A stretch of 21,532 nucleotides of DNA from Phoronis ovalis. Its lineage: Eukaryota; Phoronida; Phoronidae. The translations under genes were made by a program, and so were the position numbers. Below are positions 1-12,500 of this stretch, in pieces. The stretch covers positions 1 to 21,532 of the forward strand of contig JAOXYB010100159.1 in assembly GCA_028565635.1 (NCBI GenBank), written 5' to 3'. Under the pieces are notes generated by a model. That model saw only the letters and a program-made list of their open reading frames with translations. It ran no database searches and was not told where the DNA came from. Numbering within the stretch: position 1 is the first letter of the stretch; each line of letters opens with the position of its first letter.

Positions 1-508
1 CCTTCAATTTAACAAGAGCGAAAAATACGTCATTAAACTTTTGATCCGACTTTGCCCACTGAGGTAAGCCTTTCTCTCTGTGTGATCCATCGTCGCCTAC
101 CTAGTTTATTCTATCATGATGACTCGTTCTGAATAGGTATCGCCCGGGAGCTTGGTTTTTTTTTAGCGGACAATAGATAAACTCTAGCAGGACAAATGTG
201 TGTGATCGACCTATAGTACTAACTACCCATTTAGTCCACTGTTATGCGTATTATTGTAAGCTACAATTTGATTGGTGTCAAGACTTTCGCGACACTTTGT
301 ACAGAAATATAAGGAGTATCGTTCTTCTGCTTTTTGAGATAATAAATAACAATTAACTATGGTTAAACCCAGACAATAGTTGATAAGGTACGGAACACTA
401 ACGCATGGATGTATTGAGACTGTAATATTTCTAATATTTGCTGATATTCCACGGAAAATGGGAATCATACTTTTATTTTGATACAAATAAATAATCAGAA
501 GACCTTAC
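1..508. other. Region beyond exon 14: no firm gene
   Basis: Apart from the weak terminal-exon candidate I see no supported coding sequence. An 87-codon minus frame at 486-223 has no protein-like motif and no good acceptor in the needed phase. The region is probably intron or 3' flank of the kinase gene. Confidence 0.5.
114..183 (-). CDS. Weak candidate for the last TBK1-like exon
   Basis: After a pyrimidine-containing acceptor (TTGTCCTGCTAG, ending at 184) the correct phase is open for 22 codons to TGA at 116-114, and AATAAA follows at 110-105. The peptide (LLSAKKKPSS and on) shows no similarity I recognise to TBK1 C termini, and the 3' UTR would be very short. The true last exon may lie left of the window. 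Confidence 0.22.
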
Positions 509-577
509 TTGAGTTTACAGCCATTGCTTGTTAGCTGAACAGTTACGTCTTTGATTTGTGAACAAAGAGATTCAACT
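509..577 (-). CDS. TBK1: TBK1-like exon 14 (short C-terminal helix; codons 765-788)
   Basis: The acceptor TTTTTCATTTACAG ends at 578; the donor is TCAA|GTAAGG. Only 69 bp. It encodes [17 protein letters not shown] and then NGCKLK, amphipathic like the coiled coil MKKLKEEMEGVVKELAENN by which TBK1 binds TANK, NAP1 or SINTBAD. Phase agrees with the exon 13 donor. The following exon is not certain. Confidence 0.72.
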
Positions 578-3500
578 CTGTAAATGAAAAAGCAGTAAAC
601 GACATTACTAATAACGTTTATCGTGATGTCTCAACAAATCTCATAAACTAATGATTCTGTCACAATGACGTGAAACGTTTCTGGCATTGAATAAAACTCT
701 GTGTTACTGTGATAGTTTCACCTCAATAATAACATGTGATACAGCAGCTTGGAACGGCCATCAAATGTGCGATTATGCTTAAGATTAAAGAAAAATTATG
801 AAGACATACATAATGTTATTCTACTAATAGGTTTGCTTGTCCAAACATACAAAACAATTCACGTTTTTAACGTATCGAAATTTAACTCTAACCGCTCCAA
901 GGCATTAAAGCGACGTTATAACAGATTGCAATCAACCTACCCTTCAGATAAGTGTATGGCATTTTCATGGATGCCTGAATCGTTTTCATTCACCGTGTAA
1001 GGCATTTGTGAAGAAATACTGCTGGAAGCATTTTGTTCATTTGATGTCGATGAGGCCACTGCCCCCTTGGTAATTTGCTCATCGTTCTCCTTTAGCTGAT
1101 AACGACTTGTCATTTTAGTTTTCAGAAGTAATAATAGTTCACTATACTTTTTGCGGTACATTTCTTGCCTCTGAAATATAGAAACAATGTTAAAATAGGC
1201 CTGATGGACACGCAGCCAAATATACTTAATGTATATAGTGTGGGAAAATCAATGCTTTCGGTTATAATGATATATGTTTATTCCGAACTTAATACTACAG
1301 TACAAAAATAACTAATAATTTAGAAGAACTAATAAATATACAGTAAATAAACACGCATATATACAAAACAAAAAGACCTACGGTCAAATAAAATAATAAA
1401 ATAATGTACAAGGTACTTTGCAAAGAAAACTATAAATAGTAAATAGTATAAACCCATATAAGTTAAACTAGAAGTAAAACCAAAAACACCAAACAACTAG
1501 ACTAACAAACACAACAACCACAAAATGACATTACAATGAAAGAATAAAAGTTAAACAAAAAGACAATTCCTCCAATGACAATGTAAAGGAGATATATATA
1601 AGCAGAGACTATGGCATACATTCAAGATTAAGGAATTGCGACTGAGCAATAATCTGGCACGGAAACTGTAAATATATTGTCTAAGGAGAGCATAAAAAGT
1701 CGGTACGTTATAACGAACAAAATAAAAACTAGCACTAGTATCAATGGTGGAAATATCAAAAAGTTTTCTACAAGCTGTAGTGTAGGCTACTCTAAGTTTA
1801 TCAAAAGAGCACTGACCAGACGTACAAAAATCGAATCATAAGTGAGAACAGTATAATGGAGTTATAAAAGTCCGAAATAACAAGATCTTAACAGAAGTAG
1901 AACAAGGCTAACTTTAATTACGAATGAGTGTATTAGCACGACTATATAATGAGCGTGTACATTTTTTAATGTCAGTGTCATCTTTACCGTCCGAGGTAAA
2001 AATATCACTCAAATAACAGTATTCATTAACAATACTAACAACTGAACCATTCACAAGTATCTTAGGGGGGATCCAAAAATAAGAGCAGTTGTCACAGGGC
2101 GTAAAAACAATACACTTCGTCTTTTTAGAACTATACAAAATATCAAGAGCACAAGCAAAGGATTCGCAAACAGATATTAAAGATTTTAATCCCTTAAGAG
2201 TAGGTCAGATCAGACACATATCATCAGCATACAAGAGATGGTTAACTATACAATTACCAACTCTGCAGCCAATACTAAATTTGCTCAGACTTGTACTCAT
2301 ATCATCCATATATATATTAAACAGATAAGGAGACACAAGGCCACACTGTCTAACACCATTTCCACAAGTGAAGTATTCAGACACATGAGACCCCCATCTC
2401 ACATTAAGTACCTGGTTTCTGTACCAAAACAGAAGTATTCTAACTAAAAATATAGGTACACCCCTTTGGAGCAACTTAGCAAAGAGAGTGCAGTGGTTGA
2501 CTCTATCGACGGCCTTGGAGGCGTCCAAAAATAGAACAAATACAGGAGTTTTATGTGATTTATAGAAACTCAATAACTCTTTAAGCAAAAATATAGCCAT
2601 GTCAGTGGAGTGCTTTTTCTTAAAGCCAAATTGGGAATCATTAATCCTCAAATAAATTTCGCATCTATTTAGTATTAAAACTTCAAAAGCTTTAGATATC
2701 ATAGTGGCAATAGCTATAGGTCTACAGTTGTCCTTATCAGTCACTAAACCACTTTTATCTTTTATAACCGGCAGAATTGAAGATTTAATCATATTCTCAG
2801 GCATAAAACCATGAAAAAGTATAGAGGAGAATAAAAGTGATAGTAAGACAGCAATACTGGGACTACTATACTTAAGGTGTTCAGCAGATATAAAATCATG
2901 ACCAGAAGACTTGCCACCTTGCAATTCAGATATACATTCTAATACTTCATTAACAGTAACATAATTACAATAAGATGTTTGACATTCAACCTCGTGTCTA
3001 TGACTATCATTGTCGACATAGTTCATAATAACGTTGTTATGTAATGGTTTTTCCACATGTTCGCAATATTTTCCTGACCAGTAATATTACCCATTGAAGA
3101 CGGCACAACTCTTCTAGTAAACTTGGTAATAATATTATTGATTATATGTAAGTTATCAGGAAATAGCCAATGTTCTTATATAAGTATAATGTCATGGGAT
3201 TCACATAGTTCGTTAATTTCATACAGTGAAGATTTAGCAGATCGACAGTTGAAAGAGGCTATCCGTAAATTTTGTAAGAATTGAGCTCCATAATTTATTT
3301 ACTTTGATGGTTGACGTGGATGGAAATACTGCCTAACTAGAGTCCCTTCCGGCCACTTGCTGATGTCGAGAGCACACTCATATTCTAGATCCGAAGTTAT
3401 ACAGAATGAAGCATTTCCATCATATTTAGTTTTAATAAACTTTTGCATTTATTTAGAAAAAGTGTCATTGATGTAATCAGATACAGCTGTTTCTTCATAA

Positions 3501-6500
3501 TAATACGTGCTTACTTCCAGTCTTCTGCTGCATCGTGTGAAATTGTCCTCAAATCCAGGAAACTTATATATAACATTGATAGACAGCACCTTACTGGACC
3601 AGGCCATTCGGTTATTACTGAAATGACAGACTTGTGCACGTAAAGATTACCACTAAGTTTTATGTACTGTTTATTAGTCAAGCATGATTAGCTCTAATAA
3701 TATTAGCTCTACCTTATAACTAACCTCAGTTAATGTTGTTTCAATGGCAAGTTCTTTATCCGAAAGAGTAACAGTCTTTTTATTCAAGCGATCTATTCGC
3801 ACTTTAACTTGCATAGCAAAACTGTAGGAAAATTGAGCAAATGCATTACAACCTATAACTGTGAATATTTCGTTGTAGAAAAATTGGACAGGATGAAGGT
3901 TACGTTCTATGTTACGTGCATTTCAAAACCGGGGAAGGCCATTCGTGTAAAATGTGGGTAATCATGCTCGTTAATAAACAAGTGTGGAAAGGTGTTTATT
4001 TTAGTATCTTGTCTTGGGTAAGGTACCAATTTCGCCAAAGGTCTTATTTAGAATCAATTTTGGAACATCCTTAACCACTTGTTTTGGGACTTTTTTTAGG
4101 CCCTTAACGATCATTGCTCACTATTTGCACGCACCACCGTCGGACCCTTTTGCTCTCAGTATCCTTCAGTTGAATACAGTTTCTGGTTTTAAAAACCTTA
4201 AAAACTTATCAAAAAATAATCGCTACGTATTTAAATACTGATATAAATTACAAAAAGGAATGCATTTCTTAAACCAACGAAGATACGTTTTGTTTAGTTT
4301 TAGTTCAGTATGTGAAGGAAGCGGACAACTAACGGTTTTTTTGGGTCCACGACTGGTGACTTCACAAAGTGCATGCAAATAGCTTATCGGTAAATAAAAA
4401 ATTCGACTCCTTTCAGACGTCATGTGCGGTTTTTCATGGCACATAGAGACCACCAATGCAAACTATAAACAGTTTATCAATAGATAGCAATGTATGATAA
4501 CAATGACTTCCTTAAATATTATGAGCACCTTGCTATATACTTTATTCCCATGCAGTTGCATTGATATACAACGTTTTATTTTAAAACTGGTAGCAAAATA
4601 TAAAGACAGGTTATTAAAAAAATGTGGTTATTGCTTTATAATATATCTCACATATATATGGGAGAAAATTGTTTTTAAAAATCTGCACGTCAAACTTGCA
4701 GAACTGTTAAACGATTTCACTCATCAACGAAAAAAAACAATATATAGCTGCTATTCTGCCATTTCTATCTCGCTTTATAAATACTAACCTTTCCCAGCCT
4801 TTAATTCTACCTCCAATTGTGGCAGTTGTGAAATGGTAATGGAGTTTTCGTAAATTTGCAAAACAAGCATCTTGGCAAATCGAAACTGCCTTAGAGCAAC
4901 ATGTATTCATATTATTTCTGTAAAACAAATAAGTAGCTTACACAGAAAAATGATTTTTTTGTATGAGTATAAATATATACAGTCATCTTCGGACAAGAGA
5001 TATGCAACGTCTCCGTGCAGTCAGTTCTACACGTGATGTGAATCATTGTCATCGGCAGAACGCGATTGTTACCTCACCTAAATAAACAAGTGCAGCAGAA
5101 AATTGTGCTTTCAGTTGAATATTCTTTTAGCTATATATGACTTCAGCATCATCACATACACTTTTAAAGGTTACATTGCACTAGGAGCTGATTGCCTACA
5201 GCCCTACACACCCACATTTATTACTTGTCCAAGATGCTTATGGCATATTGCATATCGTATCGTAGTCAGGTTTATTTGTTTGAGTAGTAGTGGTACCCTA
5301 CAGTTCTGACTCGTGTTTTACTACATAATGCATTTATAGTTCCCTGGTGTTCTTGCGCATGTCATGTATTTAGATTGAGCACCTGTTTAATTATGTGTTT
5401 TGGCGAATATATGAAAATCACATAACTTGAATGGAATCATTAAATTCTGTAGAGGTTAAAGTTAACATCTTCGTATTAAGCAAACTATACTTTTAGCAAC
5501 TTACTTGTCCACCTTGTGAATTTGTTCTTCATTATATGTCAGCCTACCAAGATTTTTATCCTTTTTAAACTGTTGCCATGTATCCAATACTGATTTCAAC
5601 TGTGATCTCGCCTTTGCTATGCATACATCGGGGTCATAACAACCTAAATCCCATCGCCATTTTGTTTCAAGTTCTTTGTCACTAACAACTCTATCATAGT
5701 ATTCGTTTATGTGTCGGCTTATGTCTGTTTTATTTGTTGACATCTGTAAAGAAGAATGCAATTTGACATCTAAAGTAAAGCTTAATACTTTTTAAAATAC
5801 ACTGCATAAGATTTAAGTAATCATCTCCTTAGCTAATGAATTGCACTAGTGGTCCTCGCGTACTGTATGGAAAGCCCATCCTTCACAAGGCTTTCTACCC
5901 GATAAGTTGTGTTCAGCTGACTTTTATGTATACCATCAAGTCTTATTCTTGGTATGAATCTCATACGTGCATAATGCTGACCAAACAAGCTAAAGCAACA
6001 TATGTCCTGCTCATGTAGCGTGCATATTTACTTGCTCCATGCTGTCGTACTTAAACATATATCAAACCTTATCATCCAACTGATCTGACACCTTATTGCG
6101 CAACTAGTAAGATAGTATTGTATCAAAGCAGAAATCCAACAATTCTAGGTATTTGCTGTGTGTATGCTACATATAGCTAATGATAATAATACCTCTCCGA
6201 TAATTGTATTTAAATCCTGAAGAAATCCATTCAGCTTTATTCTGAATTCAATAACTTCTGATGGAGCATCTTGGTCTCTGAACAGCAAATTTAAAATGTC
6301 CATCCTCCCTTCGTGCGAGTTATAGAAGTACGTCACTTGACTACCAATATGTTCTACACGTAACCGTACTTGTTCAAAAACTTGATTCAGGTTTTTGACA
6401 GAATCCACCATTATCCACGATATCATTTTCACTGATTTTATTAATAATCTCTGCACGAGTCCATAATGTTCTACATGCCTTTGAACTATGTATAAAATTG

Positions 6501-9500
6501 CTGCACAATATTTAGCCAATGGTGCATCATTGTCCAAAGTAAATGTTGTGCCAAATCGCGGAAACTTCGCTAAAATACATAATTATTTAAATTATATAAT
6601 TGTTGAGTACCATCCAAAAAATCATGACACATGAACGGACAAAATGGGTGTTTGGGAATTAAACATATCAAAGACAGTGATCTGATCATGTCTAAAGGAA
6701 TATCAAAGCTCTACCTGTCAAAGTGGAGTCTATGGTAAAGTTTTACCTACAGGTAATACCATACTTACGTTTTTTGCTATACAATATTTTCGAATCCGGT
6801 TTAATTCACTTACGGATTTCTTTATTTTCTAACTTCTCTGAAGTCCCGTAATCATTCGCATGATATAAAACAAGGGGCGAATTTTCAGTAGTTTTTGGAT
6901 ATTTTTTCACTGTTTGCGAGGGTTTTACAATGTCTGTTAGGTAACGGTATTCGTATATTAGACACTGGTGTGCTTCTGGTACCGAGGTCTGTTGAGCAAC
7001 TAATTCCTGAACAAAGGCAAGCCTATTTGAATAAAACATGTAATTTCAATTAATATTGGACTCGTACACAAAATTGACAGAATCCGTATAGCGTTGCTTA
7101 CATATCACCATGACTGACGGGTCGTATTCTGAATTGCCTTTTTTGAAATCATGAAACATAACCATACATTAAAAATATCCTATAAGGTATTTTAGCAGGC
7201 ATTTCAAGGTGATTATTCCCGCAGGGGGCGACACTGTTGTAACAAGGAAAAGGTATGCAATTGTATTCTGTATATGAATACTCCAAGAATGTATCAAATG
7301 ATCAACATCCAGTGAAAAATAGCTTACGTGTTGGTTTCGTCTGCGTATATCCTTAGCATTTCACATTTGTTTGAATAAAATACAAAAATAATGTTCTTAT
7401 GAACTATATCTTTCGCTTCATCGAAAAATTGTTGAAATGTCCATTTTAAGTGCGACTCTCCTTCCAGTAAACCCGCTATGACCGGCGTGGCATGATTTTT
7501 AAGTCCTCTGTAAAAAAATATAATTTATAAAACATAGATATTGCATTAATAAGTTTAAAAATGAAAATACAATTGATAAAACATAGATATTGCATTATTA
7601 AGTTTAAAAATTTACCCTCCGCACAAGACGTGCAAAATATCTAAATACAGTAATGAACTGCAGAACGAGCGGTGAATGCTATTATATGTACCACGATTAA
7701 CAATAATCCAAAAAAATAGCTGCTTCTCCCGGGGATACTTGACAAACCTTGGGGTGTCTGAGGCCCCAGGTAAAAAAAATCATAACACATAACCCATGGT
7801 CAAAATTGCTTTCCAGAAATATATCTCATGGTAATAATTTTTTACGAATACCGTATCCCATGGTAAAATACTCTTTAAAAGTAAACCTCACGGTAACAAT
7901 GTTGATAGAACAATGGTAAGAAAAACCTTTTTGGAAAACACTACTATATATACATGTCACTGGTAAATGAACTGCTATATGGTATTTCTGCCATTTTGTA
8001 AACTGCAAAACATCTTAAACAGTTTAATTGAAAAGTCAATACTGCTTATTATGCATGTACTAGTGTTAGCTTGACGTTTAAATAATTCTTTTTTTTTAAA
8101 TAAACACAATTTGAACTAAATATTTTTGATTTCGCAAAATTATGTATGTGTCCTTCCGTGGTGAAGAGTGGACTGGTGTTCAGATGGACATCGGATATGA
8201 AATAGGCTTAGACCCTACGATGGGTTTATTAATTAATTAAATTTTATGTACCGCATGATAAAAATGACATTTGCAAAAGCGCCCCTATGCCAAAAATGGT
8301 CAAATAAGCATAAAAAATATCCCACGGTAAAAGTATTAGCTTAAAAAGTGGGGCCCATGGGCAGCATATAAATTCAGTCACTTAGAATGAGAGTAACCCC
8401 GGGCTGCTTGTGTACAGTACTAAAGTGGGGCCCATGGGCAGCACATAAATACAGTCACTTAGAATGAGAGTAACCCCGGGCTGCTTGTGTACAGTACTAA
8501 AGTGGGGCCCATGGGGCAGCATATAAATACAGTCACTTAGAATGAGAGTAACCCCGGGCTGCTTGTGTACAGTACTAAAGGGTGTCACACTGAAGTTGAC
8601 AATTACACATAATTTGAATGCAATACAATGTTTAATAGGTATTTCAAGCACACTTCTACCTATCGCTTACTTGATGTCTGGAATCTGATGTAAGACAAAT
8701 GTTCATATATCGTACTGTATATATATGTACAATTTTATGGCAACTGGAGTACAGTCAGAATGATATAAATTACGCCGTCCTTCAAGTACTGGGTTTTTCA
8801 TAAATGGGCTATACATATTCTACTCTAACGGGATTTTAAATTACCTATGAATTTCAAGTCAATCATCAAATATAATAAAAACAATGTATTATTCATGAGA
8901 TACAAATGAAATAAATCTTGCTTGCTGTCGAGCCTAGTCACTTGGAACAGAAAAATAGATGCGGTACTAGACTGACCTCAGTCCCTTTTGGGTGTTTTTA
9001 AACCTTATTCATTTATAACTTGTCAAAATGATCTTGTTTTTTGTTTACTCCATTACCTTTTACCCAGTATCAAATATTTATCCAGTATCAAATGTTCACC
9101 CAGTATCAAATGTACACCCAAAGGTGTTCTGCATATATACCAAAATAGCATATATTAAATAAAACAAGTATTGACACTTTTTAGGGACTTACATGATTTT
9201 TTCTGCTCATGTGTAATATTATACAGCCAAATATTATGATATTTTACACTAAATTATATTACAATAACAAAATGCAGAAAACAGTCTGGACTACAGACTA
9301 ATGCGGTACTTGTGCACTTATTTAATTACTATGCCCCTCTGGGGAAAGAGCGCAAAGCAAAGGTGAAAAATTATCGAGCAACTGTCCCTTACTGTGAAAG
9401 TTGACAAGTAGTTGGTAATTCTTTGCTCCATATAATAGGACCGCTTTCAACCTCTTGTATGCCCGATATAACACCACTCTGTTTTTCCGTAGTTATTTTG

Positions 9501-12500
9501 TGCCTAAAGAGAAAAATTCCGTCCAATATCATAACATAATCATCCTGTAAAATCGAAATGCACAATAAATGGCGAGCACAAGAATCTAAGCCAAAACACA
9601 TTACGGTAAAAACACTGGGAGCGCTGGCTCCATATTATAATTTTAATTTCCTACGGAGAGTACATTGGCAAACCATTAGAACATATGTTGTGCGTATAAG
9701 AGCAACTAAATGCAACCTGCTGATATGATATTAGCAAACGATTTGATTAGAAAAACAAGTGCTGTTTTGTGTAAACATAACTTAAGAGTGAAATCAAAAT
9801 ATATAATGTCACACTTGACGTCGAAACTGGATTTTAACTCTCCTCATCGCACCGACGCTATCGATTGTTGCTCTTGCATGAAACAGTTTACATCAAGATT
9901 ATGTTTGGTAATGATGAAGACAGAAATGAGAACCGTTGGTAGACAACTAGGTACATAGATGGAATTTGTCATTCCTCAGGAGGGAAATTATAATAAGCCT
10001 GTAACTTACATGGTTTCTTTGTTTCCTAGTCTTCCTCCAAATGGTCTAAATGGCAACTGACCAGTAGCAACATGATATAACGTTACTCCTGTAATATGTC
10101 CATAACAAGGGTGAAACGAAATTCAATTTCTACTTTTTGCAAATCTCTCCCTTACTAAAAGTGTTTCAACAATAACTGATAGACGCTAGTTTCACAAGAG
10201 GAATCTGTCAGGCTGCTCATATGATATTTGGTATATCTATCTGTATTTGAAATATATTTATGTAAAAGTATCTGTTTATTGCTGCAAGGAGTTTTTGGAG
10301 CTCTCTGTTAGTGATGCTTTTAATTACTTTGTTCTTTTTTTACAACCACTCAGATGTACAAACTTAATTAGCTCTTACACTAGGAGAGAAATAAAGACAT
10401 GATGATCAAAACGGTATTAATTTACAACATGTTTTATTTTACAAAGAAAAATATAATACCTAAAGACCACAGATCTATTGAGGAATCAAACTGTTTGTCT
10501 AATCCACGTTTCAACACAGCTCTTTGAAACATTGCTGGTTCCTGCATAAAAAGTTGCATTATTTATTTTATGTAATCTCACACCATAAACGGTTATCTAA
10601 ATGAACTGAATATGCACTAAAAACCTAAATATCTCATGGAAGTTCTGAAGAAGATGACCTTGTAATAACATAAATGGATCCTGTTGATGATATAATGCTA
10701 GCAAAATTTACCAACAAAGACATGGAGGTCTATTAAATAAAAGAAATAAGGCAAACTCCCTATCGCAAAAGTGTATATGACACTCACGAGGTATTCTTCT
10801 GTTCCGTGCAATGACATAAACTGTTCCTCTTCATTTTGTAGTTCTCTTGCTGTGCCAAAATCTGTTAATTTAAAAACCCTCTTTCCGTCTTCTTCAATTG
10901 AACACAGTATATTACCAGGCTTAATATCACGATGAACAATTCGCAGCTTGTAGAGATACATCATTCCATTTGCTAAAGTACATAATAATGACGTATACAA
11001 AGAGAATAATTTGTTTGTAATGGATGTGGATAGCAATATAGAGCCGTAAGACAAACACATAATGCTTAGAGCAAAAATTGTTAATTTATATTAAAGATGT
11101 AATACAGTATTACATAACTCTTCAGTAAATGTTTGATCATATCCTTAGAGATATCGAAAAGAATCGGTTTAGTTGAAATATTTGATCATATCCTTAGTGA
11201 TATCGAAAAGAATCGGTTTAGTTGAAATAGTAATCACTAAACTAATAATTATTCTCAAACGGGCTTGATAAACCATGTTTCTTGTACAAGCGATTTCAAC
11301 TGCTTTTTACCTATGTTTTCCAGTATCCGTAGAAATATTGTTTCTGACACCCCGTAATTGTTTTCTGGATCTTCCAGCATGCTATGCACACTGCCACCGT
11401 TACATAATTCCATTATTATCACAGTATTTTGAGTATGCTGCTCTTCTTCAACAGCAATCACTTTGACGATATTTGCGTGATTTAGTCTTCTTAACACTTG
11501 TATTTCCCGCATTTGAATATCAGGGTCTCGCAAGCATACATTACTGTTGAAAGTTTTTACTGCAAATAAGTCTCCTGTGTTCTAAAAGTTCAAGGCGATT
11601 TTCAGATATCGGTTATAAGTCCTAACAACAGGCTCAACATGTCTTTCAAAATTAATAAAACGATGAAAATTTTTATACCCAATGCTCCGATGCTAGCTGT
11701 TATTATCAAGTGAAACATGTATGAATCTTTCTTGTGCAACAACATTTGTTGAGTTTTAACGGATTTTAACTCAATATATACGAAGCTACTGTAATGGCGG
11801 TTTCTTGGAAAATCCCTTCATATTTCACTGATTTTTTACCATCTGTTTACCCGCGTAGATTTGTACTTTCTTCACTTGATAATAATAAATCAAGATCATC
11901 GGAGTACTTTTGTATATGAAAATTTTACCCTACTGTTGAGTTATTATTAATATCGAAAGACTATAGATTGTGGCTAGCAACGGGTTACGACCAGTACGTC
12001 AGATATTGAGCCTATTATTAGGACTAGATTCAATATGCTAATAACATAAATATCGGTGAGCAATTAAGACCTCAAGTAATGACTCAGTATAAATGCTATA
12101 ATTATATCAGATTGAATGTTCATTCTGGATTCAGTAAAACAGTAACAATACAAATATAATTTAGTCACCGCTAAATCTTACATTTTTACTACACTATAAA
12201 TACTCGATCTTTGTCAAGAAATGATCTTTGTTAATTACGAAGTCAAAATGGATTATCCCCGCTAGTTAAAAGGATGCTCTCTATGCTCTAGTCCTTCAAT
12301 CATGGCCCTACTATGGACAGCCTACGGCCTGTCCGTATAGGGTCATGACCACCTCATATCTCAAGCCAGCCGAAGTTCGAAAACACTTACTTTCTTAATT
12401 AAATAAATGAATTCCACTCAAATGTTTGCTTCTGTCTATTCCTTGACTATACCACCGTATCTAGATAACTTAATAAAAGATTCAGCAGCACATCAGCATA

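Larger units (their letters stand above)
1265..3448 (-). mobile_element. Decayed non-LTR retrotransposon (CR1/L2/Rex1-like LINE)
   Basis: Read on the minus strand the pieces come in LINE order: ORF1 C-terminal tail, start of an apurinic-type endonuclease, reverse transcriptase, post-RT region, then an AT-rich 3' UTR with AATAAA at 1282-1277. It sits in intron 12 of the kinase gene in the same orientation as the host gene. Several frameshifts, stop codons and an internal deletion of most of the endonuclease show that it is inactive. Outer borders are approximate; I see no clear target duplication. The clade call rests on motif style and is inference. Confidence 0.9.
7508..9392 (-). other. Intron 6 of the TBK1-like gene, repeat-rich
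   Basis: 1885 bp bounded by GTAAGG and TTTACAG on the minus strand. It holds the 49-bp duplication, the 31-bp degenerate array, the 77-bp minisatellite and the 18-bp triplication listed separately. No coding sequence recognised. Confidence 0.8.

Noticed and set aside
223-486. 87-codon minus frame as the last kinase exon
   Set aside because: No good acceptor in the required phase and no similarity to TBK1 C termini.
4811-4917. Shorter exon 11 with donor at 4811|4810
   Set aside because: It ends in phase 1 and would break the frame with exon 12, which needs phase 2.
8345-8576. CRISPR array
   Set aside because: Units are contiguous 77-bp copies without unique spacers, in animal DNA.
8382-8651. 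89-codon minus frame with internal repeats
   Set aside because: It is simply the 77-bp minisatellite read in one frame, in an intron.
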